Below, piece after piece: positions 1-7,450 of a DNA stretch of 17,106 nucleotides (the first letter of the stretch is position 1; each line of letters opens with the position of its first letter). This stretch comes from Bacteroidales bacterium UBA5219 (GTDB lineage Bacteria; Bacteroidota; Bacteroidia; Bacteroidales; ML635J-15): positions 345 through 17,450 of the forward strand of contig DHVB01000009.1 of NCBI GenBank assembly GCA_002412425.1, in the 5' to 3' direction. The translations under genes were made by a program, and so were the position numbers. The notes beneath the pieces were generated by a model, which was not told the DNA's origin, ran no database searches, and saw nothing but the letters and a program-made list of their open reading frames with translations.

Positions 1-7
1 GTTTGAC

Positions 8-60
8 TATGCTCATTGAGCGTTCAATTTTGCTCATTGAGCGGAGCCGAAATGAGCATA
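8..60. repeat. Small intergenic repeat with two competing hairpin arms
   Basis: The 13-mer TGCTCATTGAGCG occurs twice, at 10-22 and 32-44. Both copies can pair with one right arm: TATGCTCATT at 8-17 is the exact reverse complement of AATGAGCATA at 51-60, and TGCTCATT at 31-38 pairs with 51-58. It lies downstream of the minus-strand protease gene, so it may act in transcript ending or may be a dispersed intergenic repeat. No function can be assigned from sequence alone. Confidence 0.55.
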
Positions 61-149
61 ACTGAAATAATCTAGTTAAAAGTTACTTTTCTATTAATAT
101 TAATAGGTAATGAAAAAAATATTTTTGTTTATAGTAAATGCGAAAATAT

Positions 150-1385
150 TTAATGTTTCATTAAAGCTTTAATTCTATTAAAAACAGGTGGGTGTGAGTA
201 AGTCATAAATACAACCCAAGGGTGAGGAGTTAAATTACTCATATTATGAGAGCTGAGTTTTTTAAGTGCAGAAATTAGTTCGTTTGATAGTCCATGTTTT
301 GATGCAAAATTGTCTGCTTGGTATTCTGCTTTTCTACTAAAAATTGAAGAAACTACTGCAAAAGCACTTGAAATAGGAGAGTAAATAATTGAGAAAGCTA
401 TAAGTGCAATATGAAAACTTGCTTTTTCTAATCCTAATGCTTGAGAAAGCATGTCGCTACTAGCAAAAAGTCCAAAAATATAAAACATAATTCCTATTTC
501 TATAATGCCAGCAATCATCGACCAGTAAATGTGTTTGTGCTTGTAATGTCCAATCTCGTGAGCCAAAACTGCAAGAATTTCATCATTTGTCATTTCATTA
601 ATTAAAGTGTCGTACAAAACAATACGTTTTTTTGGTCCTATACCACTAAAATATGCATTTGCTTTTGTTGAGCGTTTAGAACCATCAATAACAAATATTT
701 TTGAAATATTGAAACCTGCTTTTTTGCTAAATTCCATAATTTTTGTTTTAAGTTCGCCGTCTTCAAGCGGTGTTTGCTTATTAAATAAAGGAACTATCAG
801 AGTTGAGTAAAACATATTCATAAATAAGGAAAAAGCAATAATTACCAAGCAAGCATATAGCCAAAAATATTCAGGGTCTAAATGGTAAATCCACAAAATT
901 AAAGCAAATAAGCCAGCACCAATAGTTCCGCCTAGCAAATAAGTTTTAATTTTGTCTAAAATATATGTTTTTACAGTGGTTTTATTAAAGCCATATTTGT
1001 TTTCAATTACAAAAGTATCGTAAACACTAAAGGGAGTACTTAAAATATCCATAGCAAGCAAAATAATTCCAAAAAACACTAGAGGTTTTAGAATAAAATT
1101 TTCAGAAATTTGACCAGCAAGAGTGTCAACATAGGCAAATCCATTAAAAACAAGCATTAGAACTATTAAAATAAAACTAAAACTTGAACTTATAATCCCA
1201 AAGCGATAATTTTCTGATTTATAACTTTGTTGTTTTTTATATTTTTCGGTGTCGTAAATGTCTTTCAAAATTTCAGGAATAGGTTTATTAAACCACGAAG
1301 CATTTAAATATTCTAAAATTTGTTCTACGAAAAAATCTAAAACTACAATTGTTATAATGATGATGAATAAAATTTCTGAAGTCAT
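150..1385 (-). CDS. M48 family membrane metalloprotease (Ste24/CAAX prenyl protease type)
   Basis: This is a 411-residue zinc metalloprotease embedded in the inner membrane. The HEIGH motif (His276, Glu277, His280) supplies two zinc ligands and the catalytic Glu. EYQAD (Glu354) supplies the third ligand. Hydrophobic segments lie near residues 5-20, 64-82, 100-118, 150-167, 175-200, 287-307 and 325-348, the multi-pass pattern of Ste24 rather than the smaller HtpX. The conserved KRSTKANAYFSG stretch before the HEIGH motif (about 237-248) is also typical of Ste24. Bacterial members are thought to degrade or quality-control membrane proteins; isoprenylated substrates are not expected in bacteria. 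The gene stands alone, divergent from the defence cassette. The length matches the family, so the ATG at 1385 is accepted. Confidence 0.93.
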   Translation of the reverse strand: MTSEILFIIIITIVVLDFFVEQILEYLNASWFNKPIPEILKDIYDTEKYKKQQSYKSENYRFGIISSSFSFILIVLMLVFNGFAYVDTLAGQISENFILKPLVFFGIILLAMDILSTPFSVYDTFVIENKYGFNKTTVKTYILDKIKTYLLGGTIGAGLFALILWIYHLDPEYFWLYACLVIIAFSLFMNMFYSTLIVPLFNKQTPLEDGELKTKIMEFSKKAGFNISKIFVIDGSKRSTKANAYFSGIGPKKRIVLYDTLINEMTNDEILAVLAHEIGHYKHKHIYWSMIAGIIEIGIMFYIFGLFASSDMLSQALGLEKASFHIALIAFSIIYSPISSAFAVVSSIFSRKAEYQADNFASKHGLSNELISALKKLSSHNMSNLTPHPWVVFMTYSHPPVFNRIKALMKH

Positions 1386-1459
1386 AATTATTTAATATTG
1401 TCTGTAAAACTCAGATTATTTTGCTTTAATATTTTCAATGAATTAATCATAAAATCACG

Positions 1460-1467
1460 CAAAATTA
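1460..1467 (-). promoter_or_regulatory. Possible -7 element for the M48 protease gene
   Basis: Read on the minus strand this is TAATTTTG, matching the Bacteroidota -7 consensus TAnnTTTG. It would give a leader of about 70 nt. No TTTG at the usual 19-21 nt spacing was found upstream, so support is modest. Confidence 0.35.
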
Positions 1468-1547
1468 TAAAAATATTTACTTAAAACAATCTGCAAAATA
1501 TAATTAGGCGAGAATTTGTAAGCGGATTGTAAAAATTAAGCAAAAAA

Positions 1548-1580
1548 TTTGCTTTTGTGTTAGTTTTATTTGTAAATTTG
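1548..1580 (+). promoter_or_regulatory. Bacteroidota-type promoter of the rloA-rloB cassette
   Basis: TTTG at 1548-1551, a 21-nt spacer, and TAAATTTG at 1573-1580 match the -33/-7 consensus. The expected transcript start near 1586-1588 leaves a leader of about 20 nt before the ATG at 1609. The cassette therefore seems to carry its own constitutive-type promoter. Confidence 0.65.
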
Positions 1581-1608
1581 CAAAACAATTACAAAACGAG
1601 TGTAAAAA

Positions 1609-2913
1609 ATGATTCTTAATTTCAATGTTCAAAATTTTGGTCCAATAAAAGATGAACAAACTCTTTCTTTTGAGGCAGATAATTCAACCCACCTTGAAGA
1701 CGCTTATGTCGCTAATATAGGAGGACAACGGATTTTAAAACTCGCATTAATTTATGGGGCAAACGCATCAGGAAAAACAACAATACTTAAAGCACTTGAT
1801 TTTTTGCGACAAATAGTTCTTGAGCCAGAAGATAAGAAAACTACAGAATTAGACTTTAGCCCTTTTCTATTTGACTCGATTACACCAAAACAAAACTCAA
1901 TTATTTCGTTAGAGTTTTTTCAAAATGAAATTAAATATTTTTATGAAGTAGAATTTTGTAAAAAAGCCATTGTTTCAGAGTCGCTGTATTTTCATAATCC
2001 TAATAAAGCTAATATTTTTAAACGAAAAACAGATTTAAAAAAGCAGTTTACAGAAATAACTTTTGGAAGTAAAATTTCTGCAGATAAAGTTTTTAAGAAG
2101 ACTCTCGAAGCCAATACTCTTTGGAATAATACTGTTCTAGGTGGGTATCTAAAAACAAATATTGATTTTAAGGAATTACAAGAAGTTATAGACTGGTTTG
2201 TTAAATATTTGAACCCATTAATTTATGCCAGAACTCAATTAGAAGGTTTTGTTACTTCGCAAATTGATAATAAGAAAATTTCTAAATCAGATGTGGTCAG
2301 TATTTTAAAAAAAGCGGACTTAAATATTTCTGATATTGTAATTCAAAAAGAAGAAAAGGATTTTCCGGGTGCTTTTATTGAGTTTTTAAAAAATCAAGTA
2401 AATGTTCCGAGTGATAAAGCTAGAGAGTTGGAAGAAAAAGGAAAATTAACAGCTATTAATGTTGAATTTGAACACGAAGTCAATAATGTCAAATACACAT
2501 TACCTTTAGATGAAGAATCAGAAGGGACAAGGCGTTACTATGGGTTTGCTGGTTTGTTAGCTTTGCTAATTCAAAATTCAACAGCATTTCTAATTGACGA
2601 ATTAGAGGCTTCTTTACACCCTGATTTGTATTTGCATTTTCTTATTTCTTTTCTTTTGAATTCTGAAAATTCTCAAATCATTGCAACAACACATAATAGA
2701 GAGATTTTAGATAACAGAGATGTTTTTAGAAATGATGTAATATGGTTTACTGATAAACAAGAAAATTGCTCAACTGAACTTTATTCTTTGGCTGATTTTG
2801 ACAGCTCTGTCGTTCGTAATACTACAAATGTTTTAAACGCCTATAAAAGTGGAAAATTAAGTGCTACACCTAATTTGGGCGATACTTTCATTGACTTTAA
2901 TGTGAAACTATGA
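1609..2913 (+). CDS. rloA: AAA_15-type ATPase, RloA/AbiLi-like defence protein
   Basis: This 434-residue protein is an SMC/OLD-like ABC-fold ATPase of the AAA_15/AAA_21 group. The N-terminus (NFxVQNFGPI) is the standard first strand. Walker A is GANASGKT (50-57), a SEGTRR signature-like segment lies at 304-309, Walker B is FLIDE (327-331) followed by ASLHPDL, and the H-loop is TTHN (360-363). The end, NAYKSGKLSATPNLGD, is typical of the family. The middle region (about 80-290) is helical and variable, as in RloA/AbiLi. The stop overlaps the start of the next gene by ATGA, implying translational coupling with the RloB-like partner. In AbiL, PARIS (AriA) and similar systems the ATPase is held to sense infection and restrain or release a nuclease partner; here that role is inferred. 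No restriction-modification genes are adjacent, unlike the original rlo genes. Confidence 0.88.
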   Translation: MILNFNVQNFGPIKDEQTLSFEADNSTHLEDAYVANIGGQRILKLALIYGANASGKTTILKALDFLRQIVLEPEDKKTTELDFSPFLFDSITPKQNSIISLEFFQNEIKYFYEVEFCKKAIVSESLYFHNPNKANIFKRKTDLKKQFTEITFGSKISADKVFKKTLEANTLWNNTVLGGYLKTNIDFKELQEVIDWFVKYLNPLIYARTQLEGFVTSQIDNKKISKSDVVSILKKADLNISDIVIQKEEKDFPGAFIEFLKNQVNVPSDKARELEEKGKLTAINVEFEHEVNNVKYTLPLDEESEGTRRYYGFAGLLALLIQNSTAFLIDELEASLHPDLYLHFLISFLLNSENSQIIATTHNREILDNRDVFRNDVIWFTDKQENCSTELYSLADFDSSVVRNTTNVLNAYKSGKLSATPNLGDTFIDFNVKL

Positions 2914-3533
2914 GAAAGCCTAAAAGAAATGCACCTAAACCACCAACATCTATTGCTGTTGTAGTTGACGGCGATGACGAAGTTTGGTATTTGCAAATGT
3001 TGAAAAGAAACGAACCAAAAATTCGTATTAGCATAAAGCCCGAAATTCCAAATAAAAAAAGTGTAGAAGAACAATACAATTTAGTTCGTGATTTGTCGGA
3101 AAAGGAATTTACAAAAGTTTTTTGGATAGTTGACCTTGATTCTGTTATCAAAGAAGATGACGAAGCACCAAAAGGGAAAGAAACACCACTTGAAATTTTT
3201 GCAAAATATAGAGCAAATTTAGAAGAAAATTATGCAAACGTTGTTGTGATTGTAAATAATCCTTGTCTTGAATTTTGGTTTCTGCTTCATTTTAAAAAAA
3301 CATCAAAGTATTATGACACTTGTGCAGAAGCAAAAACTGAATTAAAAAAATACTTAAAAAACTATGAGAAAACGCGAAAGTTTTTCACTAAACAAGGAGA
3401 CGATATTTACTTAAAGTTAAAACCAAGATTAAAAATAGCTGTTGAAAACTCTATTGCACTTGGAAATTATGACAAGAAAAATCCCAAAAAGCAATGTGTG
3501 AAATGGAATTGTTTTTTCAATCAAGCGAATTGA
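2910..3533 (+). CDS. rloB: RloB/AbiLii-like TOPRIM-type protein; C-terminus possibly frameshifted
   Basis: The 207-residue product matches the RloB family. It opens with a basic stretch, then VVVDGDDEVWYLQML (18-31), equivalent to the TOPRIM first strand with an acidic residue and Glu24. It continues with WIVDLDSV (72-79), equivalent to the TOPRIM DxD (Asp75, Asp77), and then NNPCLEFWFLLHF (116-128), the family's most recognisable motif. TOPRIM partners in OLD and PARIS-type systems act as nucleases, so this is the likely toxic effector of the cassette; activity is not shown. The last 13 residues (from Gln195) look unlike a protein end, while the -1 frame from 3491 reads AMCEMELFFQSSELKKHFE and stops at 3548-3550. 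One extra A in the A5 tract at 3486-3490 would join the two and give about 213 residues. The core motifs are intact either way. Confidence 0.85.
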   Translation: MRKPKRNAPKPPTSIAVVVDGDDEVWYLQMLKRNEPKIRISIKPEIPNKKSVEEQYNLVRDLSEKEFTKVFWIVDLDSVIKEDDEAPKGKETPLEIFAKYRANLEENYANVVVIVNNPCLEFWFLLHFKKTSKYYDTCAEAKTELKKYLKNYEKTRKFFTKQGDDIYLKLKPRLKIAVENSIALGNYDKKNPKKQCVKWNCFFNQAN

Positions 3534-3673
3534 AAAAGCACTTTGAATGAAAATAATCTATACACAAATATTAATTTATTGGTACAATGAAATAAAGTTT
3601 TTTTGATATATTAATAAATAGGTAAGAATCCTTAACGCTCAATAAACATGTTAAAAATATTTACAAAATTAAA

Positions 3674-3704
3674 TTTATAAATCTTCACATTTTTATTAAA
3701 TTTG
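3674..3704 (+). promoter_or_regulatory. Probable recF promoter
   Basis: TAAATTTG at 3697-3704 matches the -7 consensus. TTTA at 3674-3677, 19 nt upstream, is one base off the -33 TTTG. The transcript would start near 3710-3712, only a few bases before the ATG at 3718, so the leader is very short and the second ATG at 3724 could be the real start. Confidence 0.5.
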
Positions 3705-3717
3705 TGCTTTTGTAAAA

Positions 3718-4830
3718 ATGAATATGCACTTAAAGAATTTATCACTAATTAATTTTAAAAACTTTGAAAGTTTTGAATTAGAGCCTTGTGCTAAAATAAA
3801 TTGTTTAATTGGTGATAATGGAATTGGAAAAACTAACCTTCTTGATAGCATTCATTATTTATCTTTTTGTAAAAGTTTTTTAAACCCATCGGATAGGCAA
3901 AATATAAAAACTGGCGAAGATTTTTTCGTTATAAAAGGCAAGTTTGAGCTTGATGACAATGTTGAAAATATATATTGTGGCGTCCAAAAAGATAAACGCA
4001 AATCTTTTCGCCGAAATGGTATTGAATATCAAAAACTTTCAGAACATATAGGTTTACTTCCAGTAGTATGCTCCAGTCCATACGATTCTGATTTAATCCA
4101 TCAAGGAAGTGATATTAGAAGAAAGTTTGCAGATTCAATAATTTCTCAATTTGACAAATCATATTTAAATAATCTTATAAATTACAACAAAGTACTTGAG
4201 CAACGAAATATTTTGTTAAAAAACAGCTTTTCTACAAAAAGAATAGAACCTGATGAAATTGAAATTTGGGATTTTAAACTTTCCGAAAATGCAGAGAAAA
4301 TTTATGAGGTGAGAAAACAATTTGCAGAAGAATTAATTCCTGTTTTTCAAAAATATTACACATTAATTTCTGATAATAATGAAAAAGTAGAATTGGTTTA
4401 TTCATCTCAACTTCATAAAAATAATTTATATGATAGTTTGAGAAAAAACTTAGAACGTGATTTGGCTTTGGGATATACTTCTTACGGAATTCATAGAGAC
4501 GATTTTGATTTTATAATCGAAAATCAGCCTATAAAAAGATACGGCTCTCAAGGTCAGCAAAAAACATATGTCATTAGTCTTAAATTTGCTTGGTTTGAGT
4601 ATATTCGTAACAAGTTGGATATGGTACCAATTTTGCTTTTAGATGATATATTTGACAAACTTGATAAAAAAAGAGTTAAGGTAATTACTGAATTGGTTGC
4701 AGATAATGAGTTTGGGCAAATTTTCATTACCGACACTAGTTATTCAAGAATGCCAGATATTTTGAAAAATTTGGATATATCTTATAAAGTATTAAATTTG
4801 TCAACAAATGAAATTATTACAAACAAATAA
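3718..4830 (+). CDS. recF: DNA replication and repair protein RecF
   Basis: RecF is a cytoplasmic ABC-type ATPase that acts with RecO and RecR to load RecA onto gapped DNA. The 370-residue length fits the family. It begins with the strand LSLINFKNFESFEL, followed by Walker A GDNGIGKT (32-39), a YGSQGQQKT signature (about 275-283) and Walker B ILLLDDIFDKLD (about 305-316), then the D-loop and the FITDT switch region near 336-340. It has its own promoter and heads a tightly spaced co-directional run with the lipocalin-like and HAD genes. The start is uncertain by two codons (MNM); both ATGs are plausible. It is easily distinguished from the nearby RloA-like ATPase, which lacks the LDDIFDKLD segment. 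Confidence 0.96.
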   Translation: MNMHLKNLSLINFKNFESFELEPCAKINCLIGDNGIGKTNLLDSIHYLSFCKSFLNPSDRQNIKTGEDFFVIKGKFELDDNVENIYCGVQKDKRKSFRRNGIEYQKLSEHIGLLPVVCSSPYDSDLIHQGSDIRRKFADSIISQFDKSYLNNLINYNKVLEQRNILLKNSFSTKRIEPDEIEIWDFKLSENAEKIYEVRKQFAEELIPVFQKYYTLISDNNEKVELVYSSQLHKNNLYDSLRKNLERDLALGYTSYGIHRDDFDFIIENQPIKRYGSQGQQKTYVISLKFAWFEYIRNKLDMVPILLLDDIFDKLDKKRVKVITELVADNEFGQIFITDTSYSRMPDILKNLDISYKVLNLSTNEIITNK

Positions 4831-4840
4831 TACCTTTTTT

Positions 4841-5269
4841 ATGAAGACAAGACTTTTTTTATTACTAGGTTTAATGTTTATCTTTTCTATAAACTCGTAT
4901 GCTCAAAACTTAGGAGCGAATAATAGTAAAATGATTATCGGAAAGTGGAAAGTGGATTCTTTAGATGTGGGGGATAGTCCATTAGCAATTCAATACAAGC
5001 CGATTATAGAAGAAAAAATGGCACAAATTATTGAAACTACAGAAGTACTGTTTTATCCTAACAAAAAATATTTAAAGAAAGGTTTTGATGGTACAACTGA
5101 AGGCACTTGGAGAATTTCTAAAGATGGACAATATGTTAGCGTAAAGATAAAAGGAAGAGATAAGGAAGATAGAACTAAGATAATCACTCTTACGGAAGAT
5201 AAACTAATTATAGCACCAGAAGATCCAAATGCAGTAAATGCAAAAGTATATATGTATAAGGTAAAATGA
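4841..5269 (+). CDS. Small secreted lipocalin-like protein
   Basis: This 142-residue exported protein is of unknown function. The ATG at 4841 is preferred over the in-frame ATG at 4808 inside recF: it gives a clean signal peptide, MKTRLFLLLGLMFIFSINSYAQ, with cleavage expected after AYAQ-like residues 19-22. The mature part starts near a lipocalin-like IIGKWKVDSL motif (a G-x-W on the first strand), then alternating beta-strand segments including EGTWRIS and YVSVKIKG, consistent with an eight-stranded lipocalin-like barrel. It begins 10 bp after the recF stop, so it is probably co-transcribed with recF. Lipocalin-like domains of this size are common in Bacteroidota, usually without known ligand. 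Confidence 0.75.
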   Translation: MKTRLFLLLGLMFIFSINSYAQNLGANNSKMIIGKWKVDSLDVGDSPLAIQYKPIIEEKMAQIIETTEVLFYPNKKYLKKGFDGTTEGTWRISKDGQYVSVKIKGRDKEDRTKIITLTEDKLIIAPEDPNAVNAKVYMYKVK

Positions 5270-5328
5270 TTGGCGCAACTATAATTTATATAAACCAAGC
5301 AAGTAAACTAGCAAATTAAACACAAAAA

Positions 5329-5748
5329 ATGGAATTGAAAATTGCAGTAGATTTTGATGGTACCATTGTGGAACACAAATATCCTGATATAGGAAATGTT
5401 ATACCGGGTTCTTTTGAAGTTTTACGTGAACTTCAAGCTCAGGGACATAAATTAATTTTGTGGACAGTGAGAGATGGTATAGATTTGCAAAATGCTGTTA
5501 ATTTTTGTCTTGAAAATGGTGTGATTTTTTGGGCAATAAATGAAAGTTATCCAAACGAAGAGTTTAATAAGTATATTAGTAGAAAAGTAGATGTTGATAT
5601 CTTTATTGACGATAGAAATATTGGAGGTTTTCTAGGATGGCAAAAAATTAGAGAAATTCTTATCCCAGACTCGCCTCACATTGTAAAACTTGAAGAACCA
5701 AAAGTAAAGAAAAGAACATCGTTTTGGAAACGAAAATCTAAAAAATAG
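5329..5748 (+). CDS. HAD superfamily hydrolase, small capless type (BT0820-like)
   Basis: A 139-residue cytoplasmic HAD fold protein with the nucleophile motif VDFDGT (Asp8, Asp10), motif II-like LWTVRDG (44-50), and the metal-binding motif IV FIDDR (92-96). There is no obvious cap domain. The architecture resembles the small Bacteroides protein BT0820 and fits a phosphatase on a small or phosphosugar or nucleotide substrate, but the substrate cannot be told from the sequence. The last 15 residues (VKKRTSFWKRKSKK) are strongly basic and may bind nucleic acid or membrane. It lies 59 bp after the lipocalin gene and 13 bp before a second HAD gene, so all three are likely in one transcript. Confidence 0.82.
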   Translation: MELKIAVDFDGTIVEHKYPDIGNVIPGSFEVLRELQAQGHKLILWTVRDGIDLQNAVNFCLENGVIFWAINESYPNEEFNKYISRKVDVDIFIDDRNIGGFLGWQKIREILIPDSPHIVKLEEPKVKKRTSFWKRKSKK

Positions 5749-5761
5749 ACAATAAGACTTT

Positions 5762-6382
5762 ATGATAATAAAAAATATAATATTTGATTTAGGAAATGTT
5801 ATTTTAAATATTGACATAAATAAAAGCGAAATAGAATTTAAAAAGCATGGTTTAGAAAATTTTGATCAACTTTATAGTCTTGTTAGTCAAACAAAAATTT
5901 TCGATTATTTAGAAACAGGAAAAATTAGTCCACAAGAATTTTATTCTCAACTTAGGCAAATTTCAAATACAGATTTAGATGATAAAATTATAGAAACTTG
6001 TTGGAATGCACTTATTTTAGATTTTCCACCAAAACGAATAGAACTTTTATTATCGTTGAAAAATAAATACAGAATATTTTTGCTAAGTAATACAAATGCA
6101 ATTCATTACGAATATTATAATGCAAATTTTGTAAAAGAATTTGGCTTCGCATCGTTTGATGAAATTTTTGAACGAGCATACTATTCTCACACAATAGGTT
6201 TTAGAAAACCAGATTTGCAAGCTTTTGAATTTGTATTAAACGATTCTAAACTAAAAGCAAGCGAAACATTATTTATTGATGATAATAAAGCAAATATTGA
6301 AGCTGCAAAACAACTCGGCATTAATACCATTTGGCTACCAGACAACAACTTAGAGACTTTAGAAATTTTGCAAACTTTGTAA
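5762..6382 (+). CDS. HAD family phosphatase, YihX-like
   Basis: A 206-residue HAD hydrolase of subfamily IA with a helical cap. Motif I is IIFDLGNVI (nucleophile Asp9); the +2 acid of the usual DxD is replaced by Gly, as is normal in the YihX-type (alpha-glucose-1-phosphatase) group. Motif II is FLLSNTN (Ser109), motif III is GFRKPD (Lys149) and motif IV is LFIDDNKANIEAA (Asp173, Asp174). The cap spans about residues 18-90. The likely reaction is hydrolysis of a sugar phosphate or similar phosphomonoester. It starts 13 bp after the previous HAD gene with an intact ATG. Exact substrate is not inferable. Confidence 0.87.
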   Translation: MIIKNIIFDLGNVILNIDINKSEIEFKKHGLENFDQLYSLVSQTKIFDYLETGKISPQEFYSQLRQISNTDLDDKIIETCWNALILDFPPKRIELLLSLKNKYRIFLLSNTNAIHYEYYNANFVKEFGFASFDEIFERAYYSHTIGFRKPDLQAFEFVLNDSKLKASETLFIDDNKANIEAAKQLGINTIWLPDNNLETLEILQTL

Positions 6383-6565
6383 CTTTAGAAACTTTTGCTT
6401 TCAGCGAGCTCGTAAACTCGGTTCAACTTTTAACTGTTTTTATTGTGTTGCCCTTGCGGGCAAAGGGTCTGGGGGAGTGTTTTCGCCGCAAGATAAATCT
6501 TACGGTTAATCACATGTTGCCCTTGCGGGCAAGGCGTAATTGTTCGGCACAGAATTAGGATAGTA
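6383..6565. repeat. Gene-free repeat region with two identical TTGCCC hairpins
   Basis: No credible gene is seen between 6383 and 6683. The 17-mer GTTGCCCTTGCGGGCAA occurs twice, at 6447-6463 and 6516-6532; each copy forms a 6-bp GC-rich hairpin with a TTGC loop. At 6404-6436 there is one copy of a dispersed repeat (GAGCTCGTAAACTCGG followed by TTCAACTTTTAACTG) found again inverted at 14062-14099. The area is richer in GC than its surroundings. Confidence 0.6.
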
Positions 6566-6637
6566 CAATAAATTATAATTTGTATAGATAAGAGACGGCG
6601 CATGCACCGTCTCTACCCTATGCTGTATAATTTATTG
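6566..6637. repeat. 72-bp imperfect palindrome with AGAGACGG/CCGTCTCT core
   Basis: AGAGACGG (6591-6598) and CCGTCTCT (6607-6614) pair perfectly around an 8-nt loop that includes GCATGC. The flanks continue the symmetry: CAATAAATTATA at 6566-6577 matches the reverse complement of TATAATTTATTG at 6626-6637, and TATAG at 6583-6587 matches CTATG at 6618-6622 with one mismatch. The element sits between two convergent genes (HAD and PorT-like). It may be a MITE-like repeat or serve as a bidirectional terminator. Confidence 0.65.
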
Positions 6638-6683
6638 AATTTCAGACTTTTAATTTCCCTCTTTTAACTTTTAACTGTATTGC

Positions 6684-7433
6684 TTATTTCCACCACTTAA
6701 TTTTATCAATTTTACCACCTTCGAAATGAAAGCCTAAAATTACCATATGAGAATTTAATTTTTTATAATACTGTGAATATTGTGTTTTGTCGTAAGCAAC
6801 TATATTGAATATTCCCCACGAAGATTTTAGTTCTATTCCAAACATAAAATACTCTAAGAAAAAATCTAGCCCAACACCAACTTCATAATAGGTGTCGAAA
6901 GGTTTAAGTCTAATTTTTGGTCTTTCTTCGGGATTTATTTTACGTTGTGAAGCCAAATCAATTCTAACACTTGAGCCAGCTAAAACATAGGGACGCCAAT
7001 TGTTAATTCTCGCTGCACGATATTTAAGACATATTGGTAAATCAACAAAAGTTGATTCTATCATCATAGTGTGTCGCCTAAATTGATTGTTTTTTATAAA
7101 TTTATATTCTAAGTTTCTTTGCCCGAAAACTAATCCTGGTAAAAATCTAAGATCAAGATGTTCGGCAAGTCTTAGATTTGAAATAATATTAATATTAAAA
7201 CCAACAAATCTTTCAACTTCAACTGCCATTACAGTGTCAAATTCTGAAAGAAAGTTTGCTGAAGGTCTAATATTAAAGTCCATAGTGTTTAAGCCCAAAG
7301 AATATCCAAAATGAGCAACTTGCTGATCTAATTTTGGTAAGTTCATTGGAATTGGTTTTTGAGCCGAACTTAAATTTATGATCAATAAAAAACTTAAAAC
7401 CGATATGTAAAAAATAAAATTTCTCAAAATCAA
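6684..7433 (-). CDS. porT: PorT-like outer-membrane beta-barrel protein (T9SS-associated family)
   Basis: A 249-residue exported protein: an N-terminal signal peptide (about 1-24, ending NLSSAQ) followed by amphipathic beta-strands ending in aromatic residues, as in eight-stranded outer-membrane barrels. The mature start, PMNLPKLDQQVAHFGYSLGLNTMDF, is characteristic of PorT, a barrel protein needed for type IX secretion in Bacteroidota. No other T9SS gene is in the window, so function rests on this resemblance. The start codon appears to be TTG; no in-frame ATG lies between the upstream region and the signal peptide, and a -7 promoter element ends about 10 bases upstream, which would make a nearly leaderless message. 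Other annotations such as generic porin family are possible. Confidence 0.75.
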   Translation of the reverse strand: MILRNFIFYISVLSFLLIINLSSAQKPIPMNLPKLDQQVAHFGYSLGLNTMDFNIRPSANFLSEFDTVMAVEVERFVGFNINIISNLRLAEHLDLRFLPGLVFGQRNLEYKFIKNNQFRRHTMMIESTFVDLPICLKYRAARINNWRPYVLAGSSVRIDLASQRKINPEERPKIRLKPFDTYYEVGVGLDFFLEYFMFGIELKSSWGIFNIVAYDKTQYSQYYKKLNSHMVILGFHFEGGKIDKIKWWK

Positions 7434-7442
7434 ATTTTGTGC

Positions 7443-7450
7443 AAAGATAT
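7443..7450 (-). promoter_or_regulatory. -7 element just upstream of the porT-like start
   Basis: Read on the minus strand this is TATCTTTG followed by CA, a perfect TAnnTTTG match and identical to the -7 box of rplU. No -33 TTTG is visible at the usual distance. The transcript would begin within a few bases of the proposed TTG start at 7433. Confidence 0.5.

Noticed and set aside
1..60. A CRISPR-like repeat pair at the window start (13-mer twice).
   Set aside because: Only two copies 22 bp apart, with no regular spacers and no cas genes in the window.
1609..4830. The RloA-like ATPase and RecF as one repair operon.
   Set aside because: They are separated by about 190 bp with a separate promoter before recF, and they belong to different ATPase families; the neighbouring position looks incidental.
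4808..4840. Earlier ATG for the lipocalin-like gene, overlapping the end of recF.
   Set aside because: The later ATG at 4841 gives a standard signal peptide; the earlier one would add 11 uncharged or polar residues before it.
6331..6558. A 75-codon open frame running from the HAD gene end into the hairpin region.
   Set aside because: It overlaps a well supported gene, crosses two hairpin repeats and has no family features.
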